Assembly (NCBI RefSeq): GCF_028610705.1
Contig: NZ_JAQQWT010000004.1
Span: forward strand, 1-51,837
Length of the DNA: 51,837 bases
Direction of reading: 5' to 3'
Source: Halalkalibacter alkalisediminis
GTDB lineage: Bacteria > Bacillota > Bacilli > Bacillales > Bacillaceae_D
Shown here: positions 35,768 through 44,413 of the stretch, piece by piece
Layout of the letters: each line of letters opens with the position of its first letter
How positions within the stretch are numbered: position 1 is the first letter of the stretch
Program-made: the position numbers and the translations under genes
Notes under the pieces: model-generated
The model's database searches: none
Seen by the model: only the letters and a program-made list of their open reading frames with translations
Told to the model about the DNA's origin: nothing

Positions 35768-35811
35768 AAAAAAGCGTTGGGACTCCTTTTCAAGTCCTAA
35801 CGCTTTTAACA
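35768..35811 (-). terminator. terminator of the TRAP transporter operon
   Basis: Stem AAAAGCGTTAGGACT / AGTCCCAACGCTTTT (one mismatch) followed by TTATTT on the minus strand. Confidence 0.88.
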
Positions 35812-35833
35812 GTAAGCCATTTATTATTTTTTC

Positions 35834-36883
35834 TTATTCGTGTGCCGCAATTTCTTGCTCTAGTAATTCTAGCATTTCGCGACCTTTATCACCAACTACT
35901 TCATCACGGAAGAAATCACGAACTGGTATAGCTAGAGCACGGAATTCTTCACGCTCAGCTTCCGTTAATTCAATGACTTCAGTTGGGTTATCTGTGTTAT
36001 TAATAATTGAATCAAGTAGGCTTTCGTTCATTTCTTTTTGCATTTCAAATACTCGTGGTTGCATCTCCTCAACCGTTTCATCAATTAACGCACGAATATC
36101 ATCTGGAAGTTCATTGTAGAACGTCGGGTTAACCGTCGTCATCGCGACATAGTTATTATGATTTGAAATAGTCATATAATCTTGTACTTCATGGAAAGAT
36201 GCATCTTCAATAAAGAAGATTGGGTTTTCTTGACCATCTACGACACCACGATCAAGTGACGTATATAATTCAGACCAGCTTAAAGGTGATGGATCTGCAC
36301 CGTATGCACGGTATGATTCCATAATTAAAGGTGACTCTTGTGTACGCATTTTGAAACCAGTAAAGTCAGCAGGAGTTCTAAGCTCACGGCTTCCTGTCCA
36401 TTGCATCGCACCTTCTGTAAAGAAAGCAAGTGGCTTAATGTTGTGGGCTTCGTACATGCCGGCAAGATGTGAGTGTAGTGCTTCACTTGTGTTTAAGATT
36501 TCTTGTGTTTTTTCTTGATCATCTGGGAAAAGGAATTGCAGGGCAAAAACTTGACCTTCCGCTACCATACCACCTGTAAATCCTGGCGATACAATCGCAA
36601 ATTCGACGATTCCATCTTGAAGTTGCTCAACTTGATCCACCTCACTACCAAGTTGACCAAACTCAAATACATCAATGTTAATTTGACCATCTGATTTTTC
36701 GTTAAGCAATTCAGCGAATTCAGCAGCATACTCATATTGAACTTGACCTTGGACTTCTTCTGTTACGAACTGCCAGTTATATGTTCCATCTCCGCCAGCA
36801 CTTTCACTTCCACACGCCGCAAGTCCTAACGTCACAGCTCCAGCTAATGCGATTGCTTTCCAATTTCTTTTTTTAAAAAACAT
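35834..36883 (-). CDS. TRAP transporter solute-binding lipoprotein DctP
   Basis: 349 aa. Lipobox LAAC near residue 20 anchors it outside the membrane. DctP-type fold: YEYAAEFAELLNEKSDGQINIDVF, GIVEFAIVSPGF, LRTPADFTGFKMRTQESPLIMESYRAYGADPSPLSWSELYTSLDRGVVDGQENP, whose TP-x-D-x-x-G-x-K-x-R and final VVDGQENP are typical; the Arg of MRTQ usually binds the substrate carboxylate. The ligand is probably an organic acid. Start at ATG 36883 after AGGGGGAA. Last gene of the DctQ-DctM-DctP operon, 46 bp after DctM. Confidence 0.93.
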   Translation of the reverse strand: MFFKKRNWKAIALAGAVTLGLAACGSESAGGDGTYNWQFVTEEVQGQVQYEYAAEFAELLNEKSDGQINIDVFEFGQLGSEVDQVEQLQDGIVEFAIVSPGFTGGMVAEGQVFALQFLFPDDQEKTQEILNTSEALHSHLAGMYEAHNIKPLAFFTEGAMQWTGSRELRTPADFTGFKMRTQESPLIMESYRAYGADPSPLSWSELYTSLDRGVVDGQENPIFFIEDASFHEVQDYMTISNHNNYVAMTTVNPTFYNELPDDIRALIDETVEEMQPRVFEMQKEMNESLLDSIINNTDNPTEVIELTEAEREEFRALAIPVRDFFRDEVVGDKGREMLELLEQEIAAHE

Positions 36884-36929
36884 CAAATTCCCCCTTTTTT
36901 TTATAAATTTATATTTTAGGAGTCTCACT

Positions 36930-38198
36930 CTACAATAAGAAAAGTGAGATTTCCTCAAATAGTATGATTAACACCGACGCGACCAGAAGCATAATAATAT
37001 ACGGTGGTGTTCCTCGAATGACATCCAAATACGATTTATTAAAGACCGCACTGGCGGTAAAGATATCGACCCCAAACGGTGGCGTTGCTGACCCTAAAGC
37101 GGCTTGGAATACAATAACAACTCCTAAGTGAATCGGATCCACACCCGCTTGCATCGCAACCGGATAAAAGATCGGTGTTAAAATTAAAATCACAACAATC
37201 GGATCGACAAACATACAACCAATGAAGAAGAAAATCGCGACGATGATTAACACTTGTAACGCTGTTGGATCTGCTCCAAGTACGGCTTCTGAGAACATTT
37301 GTGGAATTCTTGCCCGTGAAATTAACCATGAGAAGGCCTGGCCTGCAGCCACTAGAATAAAAACGGCCGATGTGACAAGTCCTGTAGAAAGAGCAATTTT
37401 CGGTACATCCGGCAACTTAATCGTACGAAAGATTAATAGTTCTAAAATGAGAGCATAGAGAACCGAAATAGCCGCAGCTTCTGTTGGACTAAAAATTCCA
37501 AAGTAAATCCCACCGACAATAATAGCGGGAAATCCAAGTGGAAACAGAGCTTTTACGGTTACTTTGTACCGTTCTTTCCACGACTGCTTTGATGCTTTTG
37601 GAATGTTGTAAATTCTTGCATGGATGTAACTATAAATCGCAAACATCCCGAAAATAAGTAAACCTGGTCCGATACCAGCAATGAATAAATCCCCTACTGA
37701 CACTCTCGGTGCAGCTAAGGCGTAAATGATCATCCCGATACTTGGCGGGATTAATAAAGCAATATCACTCGCATTAATAATTAAAGCGATCGCACTCGAA
37801 TCTTTGTAACCTACTGATAAAAGCCTTTTACGCATGGGCTTACCAATTGCCACAACCGTAGCTTGTGTGGAACCTGAAATCGAACCAAACAAAGTACAAG
37901 CAGCGGCCGTTGTAATCGCATAACCTCCACGTAAATGACCGACAAACGCTCCAACAAAGTCTAATAGCCGTTGCGATGTTTTTCCTGTAGACATAATGTC
38001 AGCTGCAAAGATAAACAGCGGAACCGCTAGTAGAACATAGGAAGAGATCCCTTCCATCATTTGTTGAATAAGAAACATAGGATTTACATTAGGCATAAAG
38101 AAGAGCACGACAACTATCGATGCTGCTGTCATCGGAATCATCATTGGAAATCCGAGCACAAGCAACACAATCATGACCGTTAACATAGTTGCTATCAT
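36930..38198 (-). CDS. TRAP transporter large permease DctM
   Basis: 422 aa with about 12 helices. DctM signatures: PMMIPMTAASIVVVLFF, the SGSTQATVVAIGKPM loop, IINASDIALLIPPSIGMIIYALA, and the second-half LGSATPPFGVDIFTASAVF. Na+-driven import of organic acids with DctP and DctQ. Sits 41 bp behind DctQ; ordering Q-M-P puts the binding protein last. The TRAP operon lies inside the yuiF-yuiE interval and is absent there in B. subtilis, so it is an accessory insertion. Confidence 0.94.
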   Translation of the reverse strand: MIATMLTVMIVLLVLGFPMMIPMTAASIVVVLFFMPNVNPMFLIQQMMEGISSYVLLAVPLFIFAADIMSTGKTSQRLLDFVGAFVGHLRGGYAITTAAACTLFGSISGSTQATVVAIGKPMRKRLLSVGYKDSSAIALIINASDIALLIPPSIGMIIYALAAPRVSVGDLFIAGIGPGLLIFGMFAIYSYIHARIYNIPKASKQSWKERYKVTVKALFPLGFPAIIVGGIYFGIFSPTEAAAISVLYALILELLIFRTIKLPDVPKIALSTGLVTSAVFILVAAGQAFSWLISRARIPQMFSEAVLGADPTALQVLIIVAIFFFIGCMFVDPIVVILILTPIFYPVAMQAGVDPIHLGVVIVFQAALGSATPPFGVDIFTASAVFNKSYLDVIRGTPPYIIMLLVASVLIILFEEISLFLL

Positions 38199-38239
38199 TC
38201 TTTGTTCCTCGCAGTCTATTTTAATTTCTGAGAATTCAT

Positions 38240-38755
38240 TTAAGAGTAATCCTTCTTCTCTTGAGCCAAATACACTTCCTTCTCTTTAATATTTACCCAC
38301 ATGTTTCGTAAAAATTGAATTCCACCGAGAACAAATCCGATTGGTACAAATGCGGCAAATAAATAGACCGGAACTTGCATGGCTGTTGTGACTCGTCCTG
38401 ATGCGACAAGTGACATGAAGTAATCATAAGCAAATACAGACAATACGAAGAGGACAAAAGCGGTGATGGCTGGAATGATGATGGCAAGTGCTTTTCGAAT
38501 TGGAAAAGGCGCTAGGTCATAAAATGCCGACATACTAATATGCCTTCCTTTTCTTGCTGCATAACTGATCCCCATAAAAGTGGCTACGGTCACAGCAAAT
38601 CTACTTACTTCTTGGTGAAATGCCCAACTCGACCCTGTAATGGCTCGACTTAATACATTTCCTATAACCATTACAGCTATTAAAATAATCGAATAACTAA
38701 GAATCTGTTCCTCGATTTTCACTAGCCAACGGTCCAATGTTCGCAGCACGTTCAA
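38240..38755 (-). CDS. TRAP transporter small permease DctQ
   Basis: 171 aa with four helices. DctQ features: N-terminal RTLDRWLVKIEEQILSYSIILIAVMVIGNVLSR, WAFHQEVSRFAVTVATFMGISYAARKGRHISM with the conserved E-E-x-x-R-like and H residues. I favour the TTG start at 38755 because GGAGG lies 10 nt upstream; the ATGs at 38776-38779 precede that site and lack their own. First gene of the TRAP operon. Confidence 0.9.
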   Translation of the reverse strand: MNVLRTLDRWLVKIEEQILSYSIILIAVMVIGNVLSRAITGSSWAFHQEVSRFAVTVATFMGISYAARKGRHISMSAFYDLAPFPIRKALAIIIPAITAFVLFVLSVFAYDYFMSLVASGRVTTAMQVPVYLFAAFVPIGFVLGGIQFLRNMWVNIKEKEVYLAQEKKDYS

Positions 38756-38973
38756 TGATCGATCTCCTCCTTTCATCATTTTTGACTGTTTTTTTTAAAA
38801 CTACATAGTAATAATCATACTGGAAGAAGTTTCCCACCTCAAACACGATATACGAGCTTAATATAGACAGAAAACTTATAATCTAGCCTGAGCTTCACTA
38901 ACACTTCTGATCTAGCTTAATGCTCCACACAACGCTCTTATAATCGCAAATGCTTAAGCCCGCGACAAAAAAA

Positions 38974-38998
38974 GACTTCATCCGCTAAGGATGAAGTC
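38974..38998. repeat. hairpin at the left edge of the repeat patchwork
   Basis: GACTTCATCC / GGATGAAGTC, a perfect 10-bp stem with loop GCTAA, preceded by seven A. Confidence 0.75.
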
Positions 38999-39035
38999 GC
39001 TCATTGCTTCGAGGTTTTATAAAAAGGGAAGTTCG
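38997..39035 (+). repeat. 39-bp direct repeat, copy 1
   Basis: Identical over 39 bp to 39181-39219: tcgctcattgcttcgaggtt followed by ttataaaaagggaagttcg. Interrupted at its right end by the palindrome at 39036-39080. Confidence 0.92.
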
Positions 39036-39080
39036 GAGGACACTGAAAAAGGTACGTTCTTTACCTTTTTCAGCGCCCTC
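39036..39080. mobile_element. 45-bp palindromic element with 9-bp direct flanks
   Basis: GAGGACACTGAAAAAGGTA and its near-complement TTACCTTTTTCAGCGCCCTC surround a ~6-nt centre. It is bordered by exact ggaagttcg copies (39027-39035 and 39081-39089), as expected of a target duplication. Removing it restores the hairpin sequence seen in copy 2. It encodes nothing, so any movement would need a protein in trans. Confidence 0.65.
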
Positions 39081-39109
39081 GGAAGTTCGCCCTTTTTTTA
39101 TGCGACATG

Positions 39110-39237
39110 GCAATGGCTTCACTCTACTTGCCGCCTTTTGAGAAGATCACTCAAAAGGCTTAAAACCGTTTGCAGTGGCTTCGCTCATTGCTTCGAGGTT
39201 TTATAAAAAGGGAAGTTCGCCCTTTTTATAAAACCTC
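39110..39237 (+). repeat. two units of the head-plus-hairpin repeat family
   Basis: Unit 1: gcaatggcttcactctactt (39110 on) then hairpin GCCTTTTGAG / CTCAAAAGGC (39133-39159). Unit 2: gcagtggcttcgctcattgc (39172 on) then an 18-bp perfect stem (39195-39212 with 39220-39237) around loop AAGTTCG. The unit spacing is 62 bp. The second hairpin also acts as the pepA terminator. Confidence 0.85.
39195..39237 (-). terminator. pepA terminator formed by a repeat hairpin that overlaps the stop codon
   Basis: The minus-strand arm beginning GAGGTTTTATAA encodes the last residues E-V-L and the stop of pepA; the opposite arm follows loop CGAACTT. 18 perfect pairs. Confidence 0.75.
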
Positions 39238-40707
39238 TCTATCCATTACTACCTGTGCTAGTGTTCTTGCCATGGCTCCAGTTCCGCCTAGTGGGCCTAG
39301 GTTGGTTGCTTTTGGTTGCCATGCGGTTCCGGCGATATCTAAGTGGACCCATGGGGTATTTCCGGCAAATTCACCGATGAATAGACCTGCGGTGATGCTT
39401 CCAGCTAAGCGGCCAGGTGCATTATTTAGATCTGCTACGTCACTTGTACGGAGCATTTGCTTGTACGGTTCGTAGTTTGGTAACTGCCAGATCCATTCTC
39501 CTGTTTCTGCAGATGCTTCCAATATGTCTTCCATTAATTCTTCGTTATTCGTAACAGCTCCTGTTGTACAGTTTCCAAGTGCAATTAAGACCGCTCCTGT
39601 TAAAGTAGCAACATCGATTAACGAAGTCGCCCCTAGTTGTTTCGCATAAGTTACTCCGTCGGCTAAGATTAAGCGGCCTTCTGCATCTGTATTACGAACT
39701 TCAATCGTTTTTCCACTTAAAGAACGAATGACATCGCCTGGCTTAAGAGCAGACCCATTCAATAAGTTCTCAGAAGAAGGAATGACCGCTAACACATTGA
39801 CCTTTGGCTTCACATGCCCAATAATGTCCATCGCTCCTAGAACAGCCGCCGCCCCTCCCATATCCATTTTCATTTCATGCATATTTTCTCTACCTTTAAT
39901 AGAAATCCCGCCGGAATCAAATGTTAGTCCTTTTCCCACAAAGGCGATAAGTTCGTCCGACTCTTTGTTCCCGATGTATTTTAAAACAATCATTTTTGGT
40001 GGTTGGTCACTCCCCGCCGCAACGGCTAATAATGCACCCATTCCAAGCTTCTCCATCTCTGCTTTTTCAAGAACCTCATATTCAAAGCCATGCTCTTTCG
40101 CTAGATCCACTGCTTCTTCAGCTAGTTCCGTAGGGGTCAGCAAATTACCTGGGGTATTGACTAGCTTTCTAGCTCGATTTGTTCCCATTCCATATGTATA
40201 GCCAAGCTGTACCGCTTCTCTAAGTGTTTCATGGTTCTCTCCATATAAGGTTACGCTCTCAACGCTAACATCGACTTCATTCGTTTTCTCTTTGTAATCC
40301 TCCACCTCATACGATCCTAAAGCTACACCTTCACCGATGAGAACAGCGACATCAGACGCGTCAATACGGTCGTCCACCACAAAACTCTCTACTAAAACAC
40401 CAAGATTCTTTGTTTTATCGATTCTTGCTTGTTTTGCGACAAGTGCCATGTTTTCACGCAATGTTTCTGTTGTACACTCTCCCTTTTTACCTAACCCAAT
40501 AACGTACACGGTTTCAAAATGTAGCAATCCAAGCGTATAAACTTTTTCTACGTCTTTAATTTTTGCTTTTTTTAGTTTCGTTAATTGACCTTTTAATCCA
40601 TCGTCAATCGTTTGTACATCTTGCCCGAAAGATTCATTGTTAAAAACTCCAACCACAACGGCATCATGCTCGCTGCTTACATCAAACTTTGGTAAAATGG
40701 TAAACAT
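39226..40707 (-). CDS. leucyl aminopeptidase PepA (YuiE)
   Basis: 493 aa, M17 family. The C-terminal catalytic domain has GKGLTFDSGGISIK (metal Lys/Asp), KMDMGGAAAVLGA, and the family signature NTDAEGRLILAD. A hexameric two-metal enzyme removing N-terminal Leu and other residues, including Cys-Gly turnover. The N-terminal macro-like domain spans about 1-160. Start ATG at 40707 with AAAGGAG upstream. The last codons (REVL-stop) lie within a repeat hairpin arm, so the natural C-terminus may have been altered by the repeat. Same neighbourhood as yuiE of B. subtilis. Confidence 0.95.
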   Translation of the reverse strand: MFTILPKFDVSSEHDAVVVGVFNNESFGQDVQTIDDGLKGQLTKLKKAKIKDVEKVYTLGLLHFETVYVIGLGKKGECTTETLRENMALVAKQARIDKTKNLGVLVESFVVDDRIDASDVAVLIGEGVALGSYEVEDYKEKTNEVDVSVESVTLYGENHETLREAVQLGYTYGMGTNRARKLVNTPGNLLTPTELAEEAVDLAKEHGFEYEVLEKAEMEKLGMGALLAVAAGSDQPPKMIVLKYIGNKESDELIAFVGKGLTFDSGGISIKGRENMHEMKMDMGGAAAVLGAMDIIGHVKPKVNVLAVIPSSENLLNGSALKPGDVIRSLSGKTIEVRNTDAEGRLILADGVTYAKQLGATSLIDVATLTGAVLIALGNCTTGAVTNNEELMEDILEASAETGEWIWQLPNYEPYKQMLRTSDVADLNNAPGRLAGSITAGLFIGEFAGNTPWVHLDIAGTAWQPKATNLGPLGGTGAMARTLAQVVMDREVL

Positions 40708-40838
40708 TTTTTTCGCTCCTTTAGATTACGTACTTCTTTTATTATACACGGTTTACGATCTATTTCGATAAACGAAATGATTTTTTTGCCGATAAAACAC
40801 GAATGCAAAACGAACACTAATAACAACAATTCATTTTA

Positions 40839-40847
40839 TGTTATAAT
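40839..40847 (+). promoter_or_regulatory. extended -10 promoter ahead of yuiD
   Basis: TG-T-TATAAT, perfect -10 with TG extension; -35 poor. It lies 130 bp ahead of the yuiD start. Confidence 0.55.
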
Positions 40848-40977
40848 GAATGACAATCTAAACAGTCATTTTTGCTAAAAGGTTGTTTCTTTTGTTTCCG
40901 TTTTGAACACCACTTTATAAGGTATAAAGGACTAAAAGAGTACTCTTACTTGTTTGGAAAGGACGTTATAATCAACA

Positions 40978-41454
40978 ATGGAAATATTTCAAAATTTCCC
41001 TTTATGGGCCGCGTTATTTGCGATTGGATTTGCTCAATTTGTCAAAGTACCACTCGCCTTTATTGCAACACGAAAATTAGAATGGGCTTTACTTACAAGT
41101 ACAGGAGGCATGCCAAGTTCACATTCAGCAGCAGTGACCGCCTTATCAACAGCCATAGCACTTGAATTTGGCCTAGATTCCTCTTTTTTTGCTATATCAG
41201 CCATTTTTGGAATCATTGTCATGTTTGATGCAACCGGAATTAGACGTCATGCTGGTTACCATGCAACTGTTATCAACCAACTTGTCACTGATTTTAATAA
41301 GCTAGTTGATGAAGTAAAGTCTTGGCCTAAAAAGGAAGAATTAGAAAAACGAAAAGAACTGAAAGAGCTTTTGGGTCACCAACCGATTGAAGTGTTCTTT
41401 GGTGCCTTACTTGGGATCATCCTCACTTTAATTCTTCACGTTGCTATTCACTAA
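40978..41454 (+). CDS. yuiD: YuiD, divergent PAP2-family (DUF212) membrane protein
   Basis: 158 aa. The family motif GGMPSSHSAAVTAL lies near 43-56, followed by FDATGIRRHAGYHA; together they resemble the phosphatase motifs of PAP2-type acid phosphatases. Four hydrophobic stretches and a charged cytoplasmic segment (SWPKKEELEKRKELKELLG). Activity is not established. The ribosome binding site is weak (GGAAAGGA about 15 nt away). It is the plus-strand neighbour of pepA as in B. subtilis. Confidence 0.9.
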   Translation: MEIFQNFPLWAALFAIGFAQFVKVPLAFIATRKLEWALLTSTGGMPSSHSAAVTALSTAIALEFGLDSSFFAISAIFGIIVMFDATGIRRHAGYHATVINQLVTDFNKLVDEVKSWPKKEELEKRKELKELLGHQPIEVFFGALLGIILTLILHVAIH

Positions 41455-41494
41455 AGCTTCGCCAATCATTAATCTAATCGAAAGGAGATACCCT

Positions 41495-42307
41495 ATGAGG
41501 ATTATTTCTATTTGTCCAAGTAACACAGAACTCCTTGCTTATTTACAATTAACCAATCAATTAGTTGGTGTGGATGATTTTTCTGACTGGCCTAAATCCA
41601 TTGAAGGGTTACCTCGACTCGGTCCTGATCTTTCCATTCGGATGGATGAAGTCGAAGCGTTAAAACCAGACCTTGTTCTTGCTTCTTTAAGTGTACCAGG
41701 CATGGAAAAGAATGTGGATGAACTCAAAAAAAGAGAGATCCCTCATGTTGTCTATAACCCCAATTCTTTAAAAGATATTAAAGAGAATTTGCTTGATTTA
41801 GGAAAGCGAACAGATAAAGTAGCAGAAGCCAAACAAATATTAGAGAAATACGATCACTTTTTACATACATACGAGGAAAAGTGTTACCAAGTAAATCCTA
41901 CTAAACTGTACTGGGAATGGTGGCCTAAGCCCATTTTCACACCCGGTAAAAGAAATTGGTTAACGGAGATTAGCCAGTTAGCAGGTGGACGCAATGCGTA
42001 CGATCATGTCGACCTTGCAAGTGTTCAAACCGACTGGGAAGATGTTTACCAGCAAAACCCAGATCATATCTGCCTTGCTTGGGTCGGTGTACAAACTGAA
42101 AAGGTCAAGCCAGAATTACTTTGGAAACGACCAAATTGGCCTGAGCTAGAGGCTCTTCAAATGAATCAGATACACATTTTAGAAGAAGAACTATATTGCC
42201 GTCCGTCACCGAGATTGCTTCTAGGATTAAAACAATTGGCAGCCATCCTTCACCCAGATATCATGCCTGAGAACGATGGTCTTGATCCACTACTAGAAAA
42301 AAAATAA
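41495..42307 (+). CDS. cobalamin-binding (BtuF-like) periplasmic-fold protein
   Basis: 270 aa. A class III substrate-binding fold: IISICPSNTELLAYLQLTNQLVGVDDFSDWP, LKPDLVLASLSVPGMEKNVDEL, long central helix, GGRNAYDHVDLASVQTDWEDVYQQNPDHICLAWVGV. Relatives are annotated as cobalamin-binding or Fe-siderophore proteins. There is no signal peptide or lipobox, so it may act in the cytoplasm. AAGGAG lies 7 nt before the ATG at 41495. It starts 40 bp after yuiD and is probably cotranscribed. Ligand uncertain. Confidence 0.85.
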   Translation: MRIISICPSNTELLAYLQLTNQLVGVDDFSDWPKSIEGLPRLGPDLSIRMDEVEALKPDLVLASLSVPGMEKNVDELKKREIPHVVYNPNSLKDIKENLLDLGKRTDKVAEAKQILEKYDHFLHTYEEKCYQVNPTKLYWEWWPKPIFTPGKRNWLTEISQLAGGRNAYDHVDLASVQTDWEDVYQQNPDHICLAWVGVQTEKVKPELLWKRPNWPELEALQMNQIHILEEELYCRPSPRLLLGLKQLAAILHPDIMPENDGLDPLLEKK

Positions 42308-42317
42308 GTTTGACCTA

Positions 42318-42368
42318 ACGCAAAGTGACGTGCAGAACTGTCAATACAGAACGCACGTCACTTTCTTT
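42318..42368. terminator. bidirectional terminator
   Basis: AAAGTGACGTGC / GCACGTCACTTT stem, T-rich on both strands. Confidence 0.9.
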
Positions 42369-42370
42369 TT

Positions 42371-43072
42371 TTAATTACTCATCTGATTTCGAAACACTTG
42401 TACAGCATCGTCTTCATTTAAACTCTTTAATTCTTCCTCCGTCAAACTTCCGTCACCTTTTTTTACGAGGTAGACTTCCACTTCCTGTTTACCCCATTCA
42501 TTAAAGACTTCACTGACAGTATCATAGTATAAATCAATTTTATGCCCTTTTATAGCAGAACCAGTATCTGCTACAACTCCATACCCATAACCAGGAATAA
42601 ACAATACCGTTCCAATTGGATAGACACTAGGATCAGCTGCAATCGTCGAATACAAATCACGCTTCACCTGCACACCTGAAAATGTAATTCCGTAACCTGG
42701 ATGCCCTGGATTTTTACCTGTTGACTCATAACCCGCTGTGTAGCCGGTTGCGACTACCGTTTGAGAAGGATAGATGGACCAATCAATTGCTTCCTCTAGG
42801 GCAACTGGTTCTGATTCAACAATGTCTTGGGACATCGATTGTTCTTCCGTCCGCATGATAGGTAAGGATCTAGATCGTAAAGAGGTTCCTTTATACGCAC
42901 TGTCACGAGCCGTATTAACCACCTCTTCTGAGCTAGTCTCGATATTTTCAATCATCCATTTTTGAAGTTCAGCAGCACTTACTCCTGAGAAAGTATGGAA
43001 CGTTGTAAACAACGCGATCATAAATAAGCCGCTCATAAAAACTCTACGACTTAAAGTTTTCAAAGTTACCAC
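42371..43072 (-). CDS. yuiC: YuiC, 3D-domain cell-wall protein
   Basis: 233 aa. An N-terminal membrane anchor or signal ([23 protein letters not shown]), an acidic linker, then the 3D domain: [29 protein letters not shown] ... [41 protein letters not shown], with the three conserved Asp of MltA/RpfB-like lytic enzymes. Probably a peptidoglycan-cleaving stationary-phase factor (Sps family). Start at GTG 43072, 8 nt after AGGAG; longer in-frame ATGs at 43090 and 43129 lack a site. Confidence 0.9.
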   Translation of the reverse strand: MVTLKTLSRRVFMSGLFMIALFTTFHTFSGVSAAELQKWMIENIETSSEEVVNTARDSAYKGTSLRSRSLPIMRTEEQSMSQDIVESEPVALEEAIDWSIYPSQTVVATGYTAGYESTGKNPGHPGYGITFSGVQVKRDLYSTIAADPSVYPIGTVLFIPGYGYGVVADTGSAIKGHKIDLYYDTVSEVFNEWGKQEVEVYLVKKGDGSLTEEELKSLNEDDAVQVFRNQMSN

Positions 43073-43234
43073 AAATTTCACTCCTCTCATGAAAACAGCA
43101 TTTCCAGAGAGAAACGAAAATATACGCATTAATTGATGGAAAATTTAAACAATAGAAGCAAAAAGCGAAAAAGCTCCTTTAGAATAAAGGCTATCGACAT
43201 TCAATATCCCCTTACTAAGAGAGCTCTCTCTGAT

Positions 43235-44295
43235 TTATTCCGTTCGAAATTGTCTCATTTGATTATCTAGTTGCTCACTGATTTCAGCTAGCTTTTTAAT
43301 ATTTTCAACAATTTCCTCCGTTGATTTTTAGCTGTTCCGTGCTAGATGCTGATATTTCCTCACTTCCAGCTGCGGTTTGCTCCGTCACTGCGCTAATGCT
43401 TTCAACTACTTCTAATACATTTTGAGCACTTGTTTTCGATTCTATTGTTGTTGCACTCAATTGATCAAGAAGTTCAGTCATTTGTTTCACACCATGCTCG
43501 ATCGAACGAAAGACGCTTTCCGTTCTTTCTGTTATGGCCAGTTGCTTTCCTTGAATCCATTCTCCATTTTCAACTGCTTTCTTCGCTTCAACCATTTTCG
43601 TTTCAATCGCCGCTGTCATCGAGAAAATCGAACGAGTTGCTTCAGCTGACTGATCAGCAAGCTTACGAACTTCATCAGCGACGACGGCAAACCCTTTGCC
43701 TGCCTCACCAGCTCGTGCAGCTTCAATTGCGGCATTTAAAGCAAGCAAATTGGTTTGTTCTGAAATACCAGCTACAAGCGAAGCCATATCTTGAATGGAT
43801 TGAAGATTGTCGGAAAGAGACTGAACCGAACTAGATATGAACTTGGTTGCATCCAGGCTTTGTTTTGAGAGCTCTCTCTGCTCCTCTACCGTCTCTTCTC
43901 CCTCTTTTACGGAGGAAGCTACTTCCTGACCGTAATTCACAGCATGGTCAACGGATGCAACATTCACGTCAAATACTTTTTCCAAGTTCTCCACATAAAC
44001 GACTGCATCTTGCAAGTTTTCAGACACCTTTGTTGTTCCAGCAGCCATTTCCTCCATCGAAATCATCACTTGTTTGCTTGTATCAAATAATTGAGCGGTA
44101 TCTCTTTTTACATTCGAACTGAAATTCGTCATTTCTTCACTCGCTTGACGCAATGAAAAGAGTAAAGTTTGAAGCTGTTGAACCATTTTCGTAAAAGAAG
44201 AGGTAAGACTTCCAATTTCATCCTTCGTATTTACTTTTATTTTTTCTCCCTGAAAGGCCGCATCCCTTTCTAGTACTTTTTTAATGATTTTTTAA
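43235..44295 (-). pseudogene. methyl-accepting chemotaxis protein, truncated and frameshifted
   Basis: Retains the last part of HAMP ([17 protein letters not shown]) and a full signalling domain with the tip [37 protein letters not shown]. The N-terminal sensor and both membrane helices are missing: two stop codons precede the HAMP remnant. Near the end one extra A (about 43325) turns ...[19 protein letters not shown] into a shift, with the original tail down to NQMRQFRTE readable in the next frame and stopping at 43235. The ORF of 293 codons (43305-44186) has no proper start. Not a functional receptor. Confidence 0.9.
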
Positions 44296-44383
44296 TTTTA
44301 ACATATTCTTACATAATTATATCGATAAATTTCGACAAGATCGGACAGTTTCACTATTTACCATTTTTTCATTCCAACCATAA

Positions 44384-44411
44384 CAAAAAAAAGCCTTCCT
44401 ACTGGAAGACT
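44384..44411 (-). terminator. terminator of yuiB
   Basis: Stem GTCTTCC / GGAAGGC followed by eight T on the minus strand. Confidence 0.88.
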
Positions 44412-44413
44412 CC

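Larger units (their letters stand above)
38780..39225. other. repeat-rich gap between pepA and the TRAP operon
   Basis: 446 bp with no gene. The left ~190 bp (38780-38970) is A+T-rich and should contain the TRAP operon promoter; the rest is a patchwork of hairpins and duplicated segments described separately. Confidence 0.7.
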
